A stretch of DNA of 42,996 bases from Bacillaceae bacterium SAS-127 (GCA_002261155.1 NKXN01000082.1:1-42996), one strand, 5' to 3'; positions 21,120-29,672 are shown, counted from the first letter of the stretch. Notes: a model not told the origin generated them from the sequence alone. A program made the numbers and translations.

Positions 21120-21122
21120 CAC

Positions 21123-21152
21123 AAAAAAACCGGCGGTCCATCACCGTCGGCT
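21123..21152 (-). terminator. Terminator of tatA
   Basis: Minus-strand GCCGACGGT and ACCGCCGG arms (one wobble) are followed by seven T. Confidence 0.75.
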
Positions 21153-21168
21153 TCCTTATTGAGAAAAA

Positions 21169-21342
21169 TTAATTTGTTTTCTTTGTCTGATCTTCTTCGT
21201 CTTCCATAACGCCCTTCATGCCGCGTTTAAACTCGTGAAGTGTTTGCCCTGCTGCTTTTCCAAGCTGAGGAAGCTTTGAAGGTCCAAAAAGCAATAACGC
21301 CACAATCACAATAATAGCAACTTCTCCAAAACCAAGGTTCAT
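21169..21342 (-). CDS. tatA: Twin-arginine translocase pore subunit TatA
   Basis: A 57-residue TatA/E protein that multimerises to form the protein-export pore. Residues 1-20 form the membrane helix (FGEVAIIVIVALLLFGP); the FGP hinge, KLPQLGKAAGQTLHEFK amphipathic helix and a charged tail follow. ATG at 21342 is chosen for its AAGGGGAT site; upstream codons have none. No tatC is in the window, so it must pair with a TatC encoded elsewhere, as Bacillus TatAc-like solitary copies do. Confidence 0.93.
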   Translation of the reverse strand: MNLGFGEVAIIVIVALLLFGPSKLPQLGKAAGQTLHEFKRGMKGVMEDEEDQTKKTN

Positions 21343-21524
21343 CGTTTTTATCCCCTTTTGCTGAAAATGAAGTTTAACGAATTCATTATACATAAAAAAA
21401 AACATTTTGAAAATAATCAATAGGCAAATCTGCTTTTTCTGTCATACTTAGGCATTCCAATGAGTTGTCATGGATTCCCACTTCACTGTTTGTTACTATT
21501 ATATTAAAAAGACTGGAGGATTTT

Positions 21525-21830
21525 ATGGAAAAGAAGTTGCAAGAGCTAGATGAGGAAACGTTATTTATCGTTTCCCAAACATTTAAAGCTTTATCAGATC
21601 CAACGAGATTACGGATTTTAAATTTACTATTTACTGGTGAACACTCAGTAAATGAAATTGCTGAGAACTTATCCTTACTACAATCTACCGTTTCACACCA
21701 ACTGAGGTTTTTAAAAAATTTACGGCTCGTAAAATATCGCAGAGCAGGAACGACCTTATATTATTCCCATGACGATGAGCATGTCATCGATCTACTCTGC
21801 CAAGCGATTGAGCATGCTAAACATCATTAA
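21525..21830 (+). CDS. CzrA-like ArsR-family metal-sensing repressor
   Basis: A 101-residue winged-helix repressor. [16 protein letters not shown] and the recognition helix [16 protein letters not shown] are typical of the family. The C-terminal helix has DDEHV followed by EHAKHH, giving the Asp/His and HxxH ligands of the alpha-5 zinc site of CzrA/SmtB, whereas the alpha-3 cysteine site of ArsR is absent. Zn(II) or Co(II) sensing is inferred. ATG at 21525 follows TGGAGGATTTT. No efflux pump lies beside it; the only same-strand neighbour is the ArsC-like gene 105 bases downstream. Confidence 0.85.
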   Translation: MEKKLQELDEETLFIVSQTFKALSDPTRLRILNLLFTGEHSVNEIAENLSLLQSTVSHQLRFLKNLRLVKYRRAGTTLYYSHDDEHVIDLLCQAIEHAKHH

Positions 21831-21935
21831 CTCCCATCATAAAAAGTTCGCTAAACAATGATGTTGATTTTGATGATTACTTTTTCAAATAAAGGGTAGA
21901 AAAGAAATAGCATGATGTCAAAGGGGCTTATATTT

Positions 21936-22355
21936 ATGCATACACAACATATCCTATTTCTTTCACCCGTCAATCATTTGAGTATCATGGCTGAAGGCTG
22001 GGCATCTAAATTACATGCCCCAACGTCAACGTTCATCAGTGCTTCTTACTTTCACGCCAGCGAAGATCACCTCCCAATTTTAGCTATGCGAGAAGTGAAT
22101 ATTGATATTTCTCATTTACAAGCGAAACCCTTGACTCCCGAGCTATTAAAGGAGGCAGATTTAGTGATCGCTATTTATGATTTTAATCGAGACGAGCAGC
22201 TAGATATCCCTCCCTTTGATCAAAAAAACATTCTTCAATGGAATATCCCTAATCCTTCATATGTTCAAGAACCTATTGATAAATGGGTTACTTATCAAGT
22301 TATTTGTGATACATTGGCTGGCTATGTGAAAGGGTTAAAACAATATATAACGTGA
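21936..22355 (+). CDS. ArsC/LMW-phosphatase-fold protein without catalytic cysteines
   Basis: A 139-residue protein aligning with thioredoxin-coupled arsenate reductase: FLSPVNHLSIMAEGWA for FLCTGNSCRSQMAEGWA, VNIDIS for VGIDIS, and EADLVIAIY for NADLVVTLC. The nucleophile Cys10 is Ser10, Cys15 is Leu15, the P-loop Arg is deleted, and the later redox cysteines are also missing. The fold seems kept, so it is a likely pseudoenzyme or binding protein. ATG at 21936 follows AAAGGGG; an upstream in-frame start lacks a site. It may be coexpressed with the ArsR-family gene before it. Function is unknown. Confidence 0.75.
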   Translation: MHTQHILFLSPVNHLSIMAEGWASKLHAPTSTFISASYFHASEDHLPILAMREVNIDISHLQAKPLTPELLKEADLVIAIYDFNRDEQLDIPPFDQKNILQWNIPNPSYVQEPIDKWVTYQVICDTLAGYVKGLKQYIT

Positions 22356-22362
22356 CTGCACT

Positions 22363-22404
22363 GAAAATAGGGAAGGCTCTTCTTAATGAGCCTTCCCTAT
22401 TTTC
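22363..22404. terminator. Bidirectional terminator between ArsC-like gene and spoVR
   Basis: Seventeen-pair perfect stem: GAAAATAGGGAAGGCTC facing GAGCCTTCCCTATTTTC with an eight-base loop. Confidence 0.9.
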
Positions 22405-23808
22405 ATAAATATTTCCGTTGCATTTTATTACCACTATAGCAAAATACGACTTCCCGATCTTCCACAACCGTTTCTAAATGAACCGCTCTTCCCCAAAGAG
22501 TATATACATACGGCAATACCTTCTCTAAATATTTTAAATCAAGTTCAATTCCTTCATACGAATGCTTTAAATATAATTCACCTGATTTCATATAATCCCC
22601 ATCATTCACCGTGATATATGGAAATCCGCCATTCACTCTCATCCCCACAAGCTGATCGCGAACGTTTGTCCATTCCTTGTCCGTTATTTTATAATCTTTA
22701 CCTTTTTTTCAAACAAATACATATCTTCTCTCATGACAAGATCTTTCGTTAAATAATTACGTAAAAAGGAAATATCCGATTCGATTTCACGAACTTCAAA
22801 CATTTTTTCGCGCCCACTTCCCTGTTGGACACCATTTTTAATCATTTCCTCCGTCGGATTATTATATCGTTCTTCGATATCCTCGAACATTTTCAAACCT
22901 AAATAATAAGGATTGATTGTCGTTCGAGAGGGTTGAATCACACCGGCATTTAGTTTAGCAAATTCAATCGCTTCTCCAGACGTAAGGTCCAGTTCTCGAA
23001 TGATTCGCTGATGCCAATACGATGCCCATCCTTCATTCATAATTTTTGTTTCTAACTGCGGCCAAAAATAAAGCATTTCTTCTCGAACCATCGTCATAAT
23101 ATCACGTTGCCAATCCTCAAGTTCCCGGCTATACTGCTCAATAAACAGCATGATATCCTTTTCTGGTTGCGGCGGAAGCTTCTTCTTCAGCTTCTTTACC
23201 GACTTTTCCGTGTTTCCTGATGAATCTAACGACCATAAATCATCATAGGGGCTGACTCTTACTTGATCCTCCTCCTCTTCTTCATTTTTCCAAGTTAATC
23301 GTGGGCGAATCAAAGATGGGTCAATATGTTCCTCAATAGCCAACACCGCATCTAAAAACTGTTCAACCGTTTCCTTGCCATAATCAATTTCATATTGGTG
23401 AATACGATCAGCAGTGGCTGCCATACTTTCGACCATATGACGATTCGTTTGACTAAACCGAACATTATTTTTAAAGAAATCACAATGAGCAAGCACATGG
23501 GCAACAATTAATTTGTTTTGAATTAACGAATTCGTATCAAGCAAAAAGGCATAGCACGGATTAGAATTAATAACCAATTCATAAATTTTACTCAATCCAA
23601 GATCATATTGAAGCTTCATTTTAAAAAACTGTTTTCCAAAACTCCAATGAGAAAATCTTGTCGGCATTCCGTACGCGCCAAATGTATAAATAATTTCCGC
23701 TGGACAAATTTCATACCTCATCGGGTAAAAATCGAGACCAAATCCGGAAGCAATTTCTGTAATCTCATCAATTGCATACTGAAGTTCCCTCATCTCTACC
23801 GCATTCAT
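22403..23808 (-). pseudogene. spoVR: spoVR, split by a one-base frameshift in a homopolymer
   Basis: SpoVR takes part in spore cortex formation and belongs to the conserved PrkA-YhbH-SpoVR module. The first frame (22684-23808, ATG with GGAGGA upstream) covers residues to about 374 ([11 protein letters not shown], stop). The second frame carries the C-terminal part, including [15 protein letters not shown] and [13 protein letters not shown]. The frames join at a run of seven A on the minus strand (22709-22703): with eight A the protein reads on as [21 protein letters not shown] into the C-terminal part, the expected family sequence. Everything else is intact at about 467 codons. It is either a very recent mutation, a sequencing error, or translational slippage at the A run. 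Confidence 0.85.
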
Positions 23809-23870
23809 CTCCACTCCTCCTTTTTTCCTTTACCAATACTTATGAAAAAAAAGAGCAAGACATGCCACAA

Positions 23871-23904
23871 GAAAAAGGCTGACACATTTTATAGCCAGCC
23901 TTTT
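23871..23904 (-). terminator. Terminator of the NhaC-family gene
   Basis: AAAAAGGCTG and CAGCCTTTTT arms around a 14-base centre; the plus strand also has a T run. Confidence 0.75.
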
Positions 23905-23907
23905 TGC

Positions 23908-25194
23908 TTATTTATTCGCTTTTAAACGAGGAAGATTAAACAGTATAGCTATTATACCGCTGATCCCGATTAACACGGGGTAAATCGAATAGCTCATAAT
24001 GCTGATTGGCGAAATACTAGCGAGTCCTGCCGCTGCTAGCATTTGAGCTCCGTAAGGAATCATCCCTTGAATAAAACAAGAGAACAAATCGAGTATACTA
24101 GCTGATTTTCGCGGGTCAATGTCATACTCATCAGCGATATTTTTCGCTAGTGGACCAGCAACAATGATCGCGATCGTATTATTCGCTGTTGATAAATTCG
24201 TTAAGCTTACAAGGGAAGCTATGCCAAATTCCGCCCCTTTTTTGGTGCGAATTTTTTTCATCACGAATTGTAAAATAAATTCAATCCCACCGTTATAACG
24301 AATCACTTCAATCATTCCACCAATAATGATGGCAATCATCGTCATCTCCAGCATACTGCTGATCCCTTCAGATGTCGCTTCAATAAAAGAGAAAAATGTA
24401 TAGCGACCATCCGACAGTCCGATCATTCCCGCTAGAAGAATACCACCGCTTAATACGATCAACACATTCATCCCAGCTAAAGCCGCTACTAACACTGCTA
24501 CGTATGGAATAATTTTAATGATTTCGTATGAATCTGCTATTACTATACTTTGCTCACCAGCGGTAATGATACCTAAAAAAACAGCTGTGATCACTGCTGC
24601 TGGAAAGACGATCAAGAAATTTGTTCGAAATTTATCGGCCATTCTCGTTCCTTGTGTACGCACCGCTGCAATCGTTGTATCTGAAATGATCGACAAATTG
24701 TCGCCAAACATCGACCCTCCAATAATCGTTGCCATCGCTAAAGCTAATGAAATTCCCGTTTCATCAGCAATCGCTACTCCAATAGGTGCCAAAGCCACAA
24801 TCGTTCCAACAGATGTTCCCATCGATAAAGAAATAAAACACGCGATAATGAACAAACCAACCATTAATAAATTTTGCGGCAAAATAGACAGCGCTAAATT
24901 AACAGTTGAATCGACTGCTCCCATTCCTTTCGCCGTAGAAGCAAATGCCCCTGCCAGCAAGAAGATGAAAGCCATTAGCATAATATTCGGATGCCCCGCA
25001 CCTTTTGAAAAGATATCCACTTTCTCCATAAATGGTTTTTTTCGATTCATCATTAACGTAACCGCCGATGTAATAAATAAGGCAACGATAATCGGCATTT
25101 TATAAAAATCGCCGGTTGCGACACCACTTCCAATAAAAATTAATAAAAAAATCAACAGTGGAAACAGTGCCCAACCGTTTGCTTTTTCACTCAA
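23908..25194 (-). CDS. NhaC-family transporter under S-box control (candidate methionine-related permease)
   Basis: About 428 residues with 10 to 12 hydrophobic segments, matching the NhaC Na+/H+ antiporter superfamily (SMGTSVGTIVALAPIGVAIA, GSMFGDNLSIISDTTIAA, LTNLSTANNTIAIIVAGP). NhaC relatives act on Na+/H+, malate/lactate or amino acids. A SAM riboswitch directly upstream argues that this member serves methionine metabolism; published comparative genomics proposed an NhaC-type methionine transporter (MetT). The start is uncertain: TTG at 25194 has AAGGGG 8 bases before it, whereas ATG at 25212 has no ribosome site. Transport of methionine is inference. Confidence 0.85.
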   Translation of the reverse strand: MSEKANGWALFPLLIFLLIFIGSGVATGDFYKMPIIVALFITSAVTLMMNRKKPFMEKVDIFSKGAGHPNIMLMAFIFLLAGAFASTAKGMGAVDSTVNLALSILPQNLLMVGLFIIACFISLSMGTSVGTIVALAPIGVAIADETGISLALAMATIIGGSMFGDNLSIISDTTIAAVRTQGTRMADKFRTNFLIVFPAAVITAVFLGIITAGEQSIVIADSYEIIKIIPYVAVLVAALAGMNVLIVLSGGILLAGMIGLSDGRYTFFSFIEATSEGISSMLEMTMIAIIIGGMIEVIRYNGGIEFILQFVMKKIRTKKGAEFGIASLVSLTNLSTANNTIAIIVAGPLAKNIADEYDIDPRKSASILDLFSCFIQGMIPYGAQMLAAAGLASISPISIMSYSIYPVLIGISGIIAILFNLPRLKANK

Positions 25195-25221
25195 TTCCTC
25201 CACCCCTTCCATAAAATTGCG

Positions 25222-25257
25222 AAAATAAAAGACCTTTCTGTCAGCAAGAAGAGGTCT
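25222..25257 (-). terminator. S-box attenuator terminator
   Basis: Minus-strand AGACCT and AGGTCT arms followed by TTTATTTT. Its 5' flank CTCTTCTT can pair instead with AAGAAGAG of the riboswitch 3' side, giving the antiterminator. Confidence 0.8.
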
Positions 25258-25274
25258 CAATGTAAAAAACACTC

Positions 25275-25379
25275 TTCTTATCTTTCAAGCATCTACTTGC
25301 TGGATTTGGCACAGCACTCCGTTTAGAGTCCGCTGCCGAGACGTCTTAGGGCCAGTCCCTCAGTCTCTCTCGATAAGAA
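25275..25379 (-). promoter_or_regulatory. SAM (S-box) riboswitch
   Basis: On the minus strand P1 is TTCTTATC/GATAAGAA (eight pairs). Inside are the conserved GAGGGACTGGCCC, CGGCAGC, GTGCCAAATCC and CTTGAAAGATAAG elements in the right order. SAM binding should stabilise P1 and release the terminator, so expression rises when SAM is low. Confidence 0.92.
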
Positions 25380-25585
25380 TTGTTTCATATCCTATTGTCA
25401 AAAAATTACGAACTTACCATTTGAAAATTGCCTTGTTGAATGCAACCCACTTCGAACTATTATACATATTTCCTGCTAATCAGCAACCTTTTTTTCATCA
25501 TGACAGTCTACCCATTATTTGTAGAGAGAACTTTCAACAAACCGACATATACTATAATCAATTCCTCTTACAGGAGGGACTGCCT

Positions 25586-25804
25586 ATGGAATACACAGAT
25601 TACGATCGGGCCCTTTATTATGTCCACCGGTCCGATTGGAACAATTTATTAATTTTGATGGTTAGAACGAATGACCATTTGCTTTCGAAAAAAATTGAGC
25701 ATTTCCTCCATGCTCGTCGGTTCCCTAATTCTTATTCTGCAGTGGAGCAAACGTTTTATACACTGTTCCACTATATCGAGCACGCCAATTCGCTGAACAT
25801 GTAA
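25586..25804 (+). CDS. yhdB: YhdB-like small protein
   Basis: A 72-residue protein (MEYTDYDRALYYVHRSDWNNLLILM...), rich in aromatic and charged residues, with no signal peptide. Similarity to B. subtilis YhdB, also next to spoVR, is recognised from sequence style and location. ATG at 25586 is chosen because CAGGAGGGA lies 6 bases upstream; the frame is open to 25421 but lacks a site there. Function is unknown. Confidence 0.75.
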   Translation: MEYTDYDRALYYVHRSDWNNLLILMVRTNDHLLSKKIEHFLHARRFPNSYSAVEQTFYTLFHYIEHANSLNM

Positions 25805-25818
25805 AGAATTCCACCAGA

Positions 25819-25846
25819 AAGGCGGCTTTCCAAAGAAAGCCGCCTT
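25819..25846. terminator. Bidirectional terminator between yhdB and pgcA
   Basis: AAGGCGGCTTTC and GAAAGCCGCCTT form a perfect 12-pair stem with a four-base loop. Confidence 0.9.
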
Positions 25847-25850
25847 ATTA

Positions 25851-27581
25851 TTATACCATTTGATGAATATGTTCCATCACCTTCTGCTCAACTTCTTGAA
25901 GCTTGAGGTCGCTACTCTCTAACGACTCACTAACGACACCGAAATAAAATTTCACTTTCGGTTCTGTTCCAGAAGGTCGCATACATATCCACGTTTGATC
26001 ATCTAAGAAATATTTCAACACATTCGAGGCTGGTAGCTGGATGACAGATGTCTCCCCTGTTTGTACATCGGTCTTCTCACTCGTTAAATAGTCCTCGATA
26101 ATCGTGACACTTCTACCGGCGATTTCTTTCGGTGGCTGTTCTCGAAAAGAAGATAAAATCGCTTGTATTTTATTCGCTCCTTCAATTCCTTTTAGCGTAA
26201 GAGATGTTAATCCTTCGCGATAATAGCCATGACGACGATAAAGGTCAAGCAAGACTTCATATAATGTTTTTCCTTGTTGTTTATAGTAAGCACAAGCTTC
26301 TACTGCCAAAATTGCCGCTTGAATCGCATCTTTATCACGAGCAAAATCTGCCACTAAATAGCCGTAGCTTTCTTCATAACCAAATAAAAATTGATATTCA
26401 CCCGTTTGTTGATACGCTTCAATTTTTTCTCCGATAAATTTAAAGCCCGTTAACACATCTTCACAAGAGACTCCGTATGATTCAGCGACGATTCGACCTA
26501 GCTCCGATGTCACAATCGTTTTGAATACACGACCATTGTTTGGAATACACCCTTTTTCCTTCTTTTGTGACAGAATGTAGTCCATTAACAGAGCGCCGGT
26601 TTGATTGCCTGTTAATAAAATATATTCACCGTCTAAATCCTTTACAGCGATGCCAAGCCGGTCGGCATCAGGATCAGTGGCAATTAATAGATCCGCTTGT
26701 TGGGCTTTTCCATCACGAATAGCTAGCTCAAACGCTGCTTTTTCTTCTGGGTTCGGAGACTTCACAGTGGAAAAGTTAGGGTCTGGTTGTTCCTGTTCAG
26801 CGACAACTGTCACATGCTTGTAGCCTAATGCTTCTAACCCTTTGCGCACAGGCATATTTCCAGTTCCATGAAGCGGCGTAAACACCACTTTCACATCCGA
26901 TTCCTTTGCTAGCTGTGGCTGTTCAGAAATCGTCATTAAATGCTCAATATAAGAACGGTCTACTTCTTCACCGATCATTTTTAATAATCCTTTTGCTTGT
27001 AAAACTTCTATTTCTTCTACTTGTATATGTAATTCATTAGGGATACTGTTTACTTTTTCAATGACCCGGTCTGCTGGCTTAAGCGCAAGCTGCGCGCCGT
27101 CTGGCCCATACACTTTATAGCCATTATATTCAGGTGGGTTGTGACTAGCTGTAATCACAATTCCGGCAAATGCCTGTAAATGCCGAACAGCAAATGAAAG
27201 TTCTGGAGTTGGTCGTAATTGTTCAAATACATACGTCTGTATACCATACGTTGCAAGCGTTTTGGCACTTTCAAGGGCAAATTCAAACGATTTATGTCTG
27301 GAATCAAATGCAATCACGACACCACGTTTCTTCGCTTCTTCCCCGTGCTCAAGGATGTACTCAGCTAAACCAGCAGATGCTTTCCGAACAGTATAAATGT
27401 TCATCCGATTCGTTCCTGCACCAATGACACCGCGCATTCCACCCGTACCAAACTCTAGATTTTTGTAAAAAGCCTCTTCAATACTCGGCTCATCCATCTC
27501 AATTTCAGCAAGCAGAGTATGCATTTCTTCGTCTAAGCCTTGAAACTCTTTCCAGCGCGTAAATTCAGCTTTCCAACTCAT
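25851..27581 (-). CDS. pgcA: Alpha-phosphoglucomutase
   Basis: Interconverts glucose 1-phosphate and glucose 6-phosphate, feeding UDP-glucose for teichoic acid and glycolipid synthesis. 576 residues, alpha-D-phosphohexomutase family. The catalytic serine is in [19 protein letters not shown], the Mg2+ loop is [10 protein letters not shown], the sugar loop is [11 protein letters not shown], and the phosphate loop is [16 protein letters not shown] at 27581 follows AGGGGAG by 7 bases; an in-frame TTG two codons earlier is less likely. Confidence 0.94.
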   Translation of the reverse strand: MSWKAEFTRWKEFQGLDEEMHTLLAEIEMDEPSIEEAFYKNLEFGTGGMRGVIGAGTNRMNIYTVRKASAGLAEYILEHGEEAKKRGVVIAFDSRHKSFEFALESAKTLATYGIQTYVFEQLRPTPELSFAVRHLQAFAGIVITASHNPPEYNGYKVYGPDGAQLALKPADRVIEKVNSIPNELHIQVEEIEVLQAKGLLKMIGEEVDRSYIEHLMTISEQPQLAKESDVKVVFTPLHGTGNMPVRKGLEALGYKHVTVVAEQEQPDPNFSTVKSPNPEEKAAFELAIRDGKAQQADLLIATDPDADRLGIAVKDLDGEYILLTGNQTGALLMDYILSQKKEKGCIPNNGRVFKTIVTSELGRIVAESYGVSCEDVLTGFKFIGEKIEAYQQTGEYQFLFGYEESYGYLVADFARDKDAIQAAILAVEACAYYKQQGKTLYEVLLDLYRRHGYYREGLTSLTLKGIEGANKIQAILSSFREQPPKEIAGRSVTIIEDYLTSEKTDVQTGETSVIQLPASNVLKYFLDDQTWICMRPSGTEPKVKFYFGVVSESLESSDLKLQEVEQKVMEHIHQMV

Positions 27582-27745
27582 CCGCAATCTCCCCTAACTC
27601 ATCAAAAAAGTATCTTTCCCTTCTATTTTAGCATACAATTGGTTACCATTTACAGCTTTACGTGTTGCATATTTGTTTACATGTTCCCCGGTTAAATAAT
27701 ATACTCAGAGTCGAACATACTTTGAATAAGGAGCCGTTATCAACA

Positions 27746-27787
27746 GCCCACCACTTAACACTCTTACGGTCTGTTTGAAGTGGGGGC
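27746..27787 (-). other. Right-end-type hairpin of the relic
   Basis: Minus-strand GCCCCCACTT pairs with AAGTGGTGGGC (one bulge), followed by TGTTGA. This is the typical look of IS200/IS605 right ends, where the guide of a TnpB-type RNA would start just beyond. Confidence 0.6.
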
Positions 27788-28121
27788 TTGCGTCTACCGA
27801 AATTCGGCAGTACCTCTACCCTCATAGATGGTAACTACGCTTGTTCCTACCCAGTAGTGCAAACGGTTGTTGAGACCTCCTACCTTGGAGTGGTGGAACA
27901 TGGGGACAGTTGACTTCGCCCCTACTACAAGAGATATACCCAAGTAGTAACCGTTTCAGAACGGGTTTTCATACGTTAAAGATTTATAAGAGTGCCTTTT
28001 ACGCAACAGTTTTCTCTTATATTCTAATTTAGTATAACAGAAAGGAGGGGGCAAGGTCGAAGGTTCAGATACTTGATATGGCATGAAATCTTACTATTTT
28101 AACCTACCATACCGTATCTGA

Positions 28122-28191
28122 CGGCAATTCCTCCCCCACTTATCGTTGGGCTATCGCCCTTCACACGATTGAAGAAGGGGTATCCTTGCCG
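28122..28191 (-). other. Left-end-type hairpin with core shared with the hemZ element
   Basis: Closing stem CGGCAA/TTGCCG, inner CCCC/GGGG and ATCGT/ACGAT arms, and the central GTGAAGGGC-GATA-GCCC core. The copy at 53-123 has the same core and the same stem plan with other stem sequences. Confidence 0.7.
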
Positions 28192-28198
28192 ATTTTAG

Positions 28199-28615
28199 AT
28201 GAAAAAAGAAAATTTATTGTTTACTGCATGGGGCACTTCCTTTGTAGCGATGCTTGGAAGCTTATATTTTTCGGAAGTCATGAAATATGAGCCTTGCGAG
28301 CTGTGTTGGTATCAGCGAATATTTATGTACCCGATCGTTTTCATTCTTGGACTAGCGGTCATCAAAAAAGATGTGACTGCGGCGAAATACTCTTTATTGC
28401 TTTCTATTATCGGAGGTAGTATTTCTGTCTATCATTACGCCATTCAAAAAGTCAGCTTTTTGTCAGAGACTGCACCAGCTTGTGGCAGAGTTCCTTGTAC
28501 CGGGATGTACATTAACGGATTTGGATTCATTACAATCCCTTTTTTAGCATTGACAGCATTTATCATTATTTTCGTAACTAGCCTTATGATTATAAAAGGA
28601 AAGGACAACGCCTAA
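28199..28615 (+). CDS. bdbC: BdbC, DsbB-like quinone-linked thiol oxidase
   Basis: Integral membrane protein of 138 residues, the same length as B. subtilis BdbC, with four membrane helices. Redox pairs are Cys33/Cys36 (EPCELCW) and Cys95/Cys100 (ACGRVPC), the DsbB arrangement. It reoxidises an extracytoplasmic thiol oxidase and passes electrons to quinone. The start at 28199 agrees with homologues, but no ribosome site lies within 15 bases upstream because the relic element abuts the ATG; the nearest purine-rich run (GAAGAAGGGG) is about 20 bases away inside the element hairpin. It overlaps nothing and is followed after one base by its thioredoxin-like partner. Confidence 0.9.
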   Translation: MKKENLLFTAWGTSFVAMLGSLYFSEVMKYEPCELCWYQRIFMYPIVFILGLAVIKKDVTAAKYSLLLSIIGGSISVYHYAIQKVSFLSETAPACGRVPCTGMYINGFGFITIPFLALTAFIIIFVTSLMIIKGKDNA

Positions 28616-28616
28616 C

Positions 28617-29084
28617 ATGAAAAAAGTCATTATTTTCTCTTCTATTATTTTAATCCTTTTCGGAGGAATCGTTTTCCTAACGAAATCTCAGCAAAAAGAA
28701 GCATCGAAGGAGAATCCATACGGAAAAGATGATCTTCATCCAGAAACGGTTAAGCAATTAGACGACCCGAACTATCAAAATTTAATTATGCCCGACGAGT
28801 TAGAAAAGAAACTAGCTGATGGTGAAGATGTGACCGTTTATTTCTTTAGTCCACTCTGCCAACACTGTGTAGCAACAACACCTATTTTAATGCCACTTGC
28901 TGACGAACAAGGAGTAGACATTAAACAATATAATGTCTGGGAATTTGAACAAGCCTGGGATGAATTTGCTCTTGAATACACCCCTACCTTGATCCATTTT
29001 GAAAACGGCAAAGAAAAAGCTCGTGTAACAGGCGGCGCCTCTGAAGAAATCTACACACAATTCTTCAAGGAAAATATTAAGTAA
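28617..29084 (+). CDS. Membrane-anchored thioredoxin-like protein
   Basis: 155 residues. A hydrophobic anchor or signal lies at residues 3-22, followed by a thioredoxin domain with FFSPLCQHCVATTP (CxxC active site CQHC) and the cis-proline segment YTPTLIHFENGKEKARVTGG. It sits outside the membrane and is probably the redox partner of the BdbC encoded one base upstream; the stop and start are separated by a single base. B. subtilis uses BdbD, which is larger, so this is a smaller thioredoxin-type partner. Oxidase versus reductase role is not decided by sequence. Confidence 0.85.
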   Translation: MKKVIIFSSIILILFGGIVFLTKSQQKEASKENPYGKDDLHPETVKQLDDPNYQNLIMPDELEKKLADGEDVTVYFFSPLCQHCVATTPILMPLADEQGVDIKQYNVWEFEQAWDEFALEYTPTLIHFENGKEKARVTGGASEEIYTQFFKENIK

Positions 29085-29090
29085 AAAAAA

Positions 29091-29124
29091 GGCTGTCTTC
29101 ACTTGAAAATAGTGATAGACAGCC
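29091..29124. terminator. Bidirectional terminator between thioredoxin-like gene and yhcU
   Basis: GGCTGTCT and AGACAGCC arms with inner CACT/AGTG pairing, an A run on the left and a T-rich run on the right. Confidence 0.8.
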
Positions 29125-29152
29125 TCTTCTATATAAAATCTAATAGCTATGT

Positions 29153-29554
29153 TCATACGAGAAATTTATTAACGGGAGTGACATGTATCATATTAAACAT
29201 AGCATTTTTCTTTTTATGGAATTGACTAAGTAGGTAAGGGAAATGAAGATCGAACTCCTTCAAAGTCTCAACGTTTCGTTGGAACATATCTTCATAACAT
29301 GAAGACAGCTGACTCGGCTCCCTCACTTCGAGAATAGCGATGATCGTCTGCAAACTAGCAATCACCTGGAATGCATCGCGAAGAAGGTGAAAGGACTCAA
29401 TATGTTTATCTGTTATGTGAAGGATCCCTTGCCCGTTCATGTGCTCAAGTTCCTCATCAGAGAAAAAACGAGGCAAAATCTGCTCTTTAATTTGCTGAAC
29501 AAGCTCAATAATTTTTTCCTCTTGTTCTATCGTAGAGGCCATATAAATCATCAT
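29153..29554 (-). CDS. yhcU: YhcU-like protein of unknown function
   Basis: A soluble, helical protein of about 133 residues. The identification rests on resemblance to B. subtilis YhcU and on its position next to yhcT, as in that genome. No catalytic motif is apparent. ATG at 29554 follows AGGTG by 7 bases; an adjacent TTG and later ATG codons are alternatives. It diverges from yhcT. Confidence 0.65.
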   Translation of the reverse strand: MMIYMASTIEQEEKIIELVQQIKEQILPRFFSDEELEHMNGQGILHITDKHIESFHLLRDAFQVIASLQTIIAILEVREPSQLSSCYEDMFQRNVETLKEFDLHFPYLLSQFHKKKNAMFNMIHVTPVNKFLV

Positions 29555-29672
29555 CAAATAACACCTACTTTACTACATCATTTTTCATCCCATTGATAGA
29601 ATAACATATTACGACACGAATCGTGGTGGTAATTTTGCGTAATTAACTATTTAAAATAAGGAGAGGTTTTTC

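Larger units (their letters stand above)
27741..28198 (-). mobile_element. Protein-less IS200/IS605-like relic with folded ends
   Basis: On the minus strand the element starts right against the bdbC start codon with the hairpin at 28191-28122 and ends with the hairpin at 27787-27746. Between them lie multiple further stems (for example 27810-27794 and GGGGCGAAGTC...CCCC) but no reading frame above about 40 codons that looks like a transposase or nuclease. The layout of end hairpins around a structured RNA-like interior matches internally deleted IS200/IS605 elements that keep the guide-RNA scaffold. Together with the short pgcA leader it explains the gene-free 27582-28198 stretch. Family assignment is inference. 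Confidence 0.6.

Noticed and set aside
24518-25105. Long plus-strand frame opposite the NhaC-family gene
   Set aside because: Typical antisense frame over a membrane-protein gene; composition mirrors the real gene.
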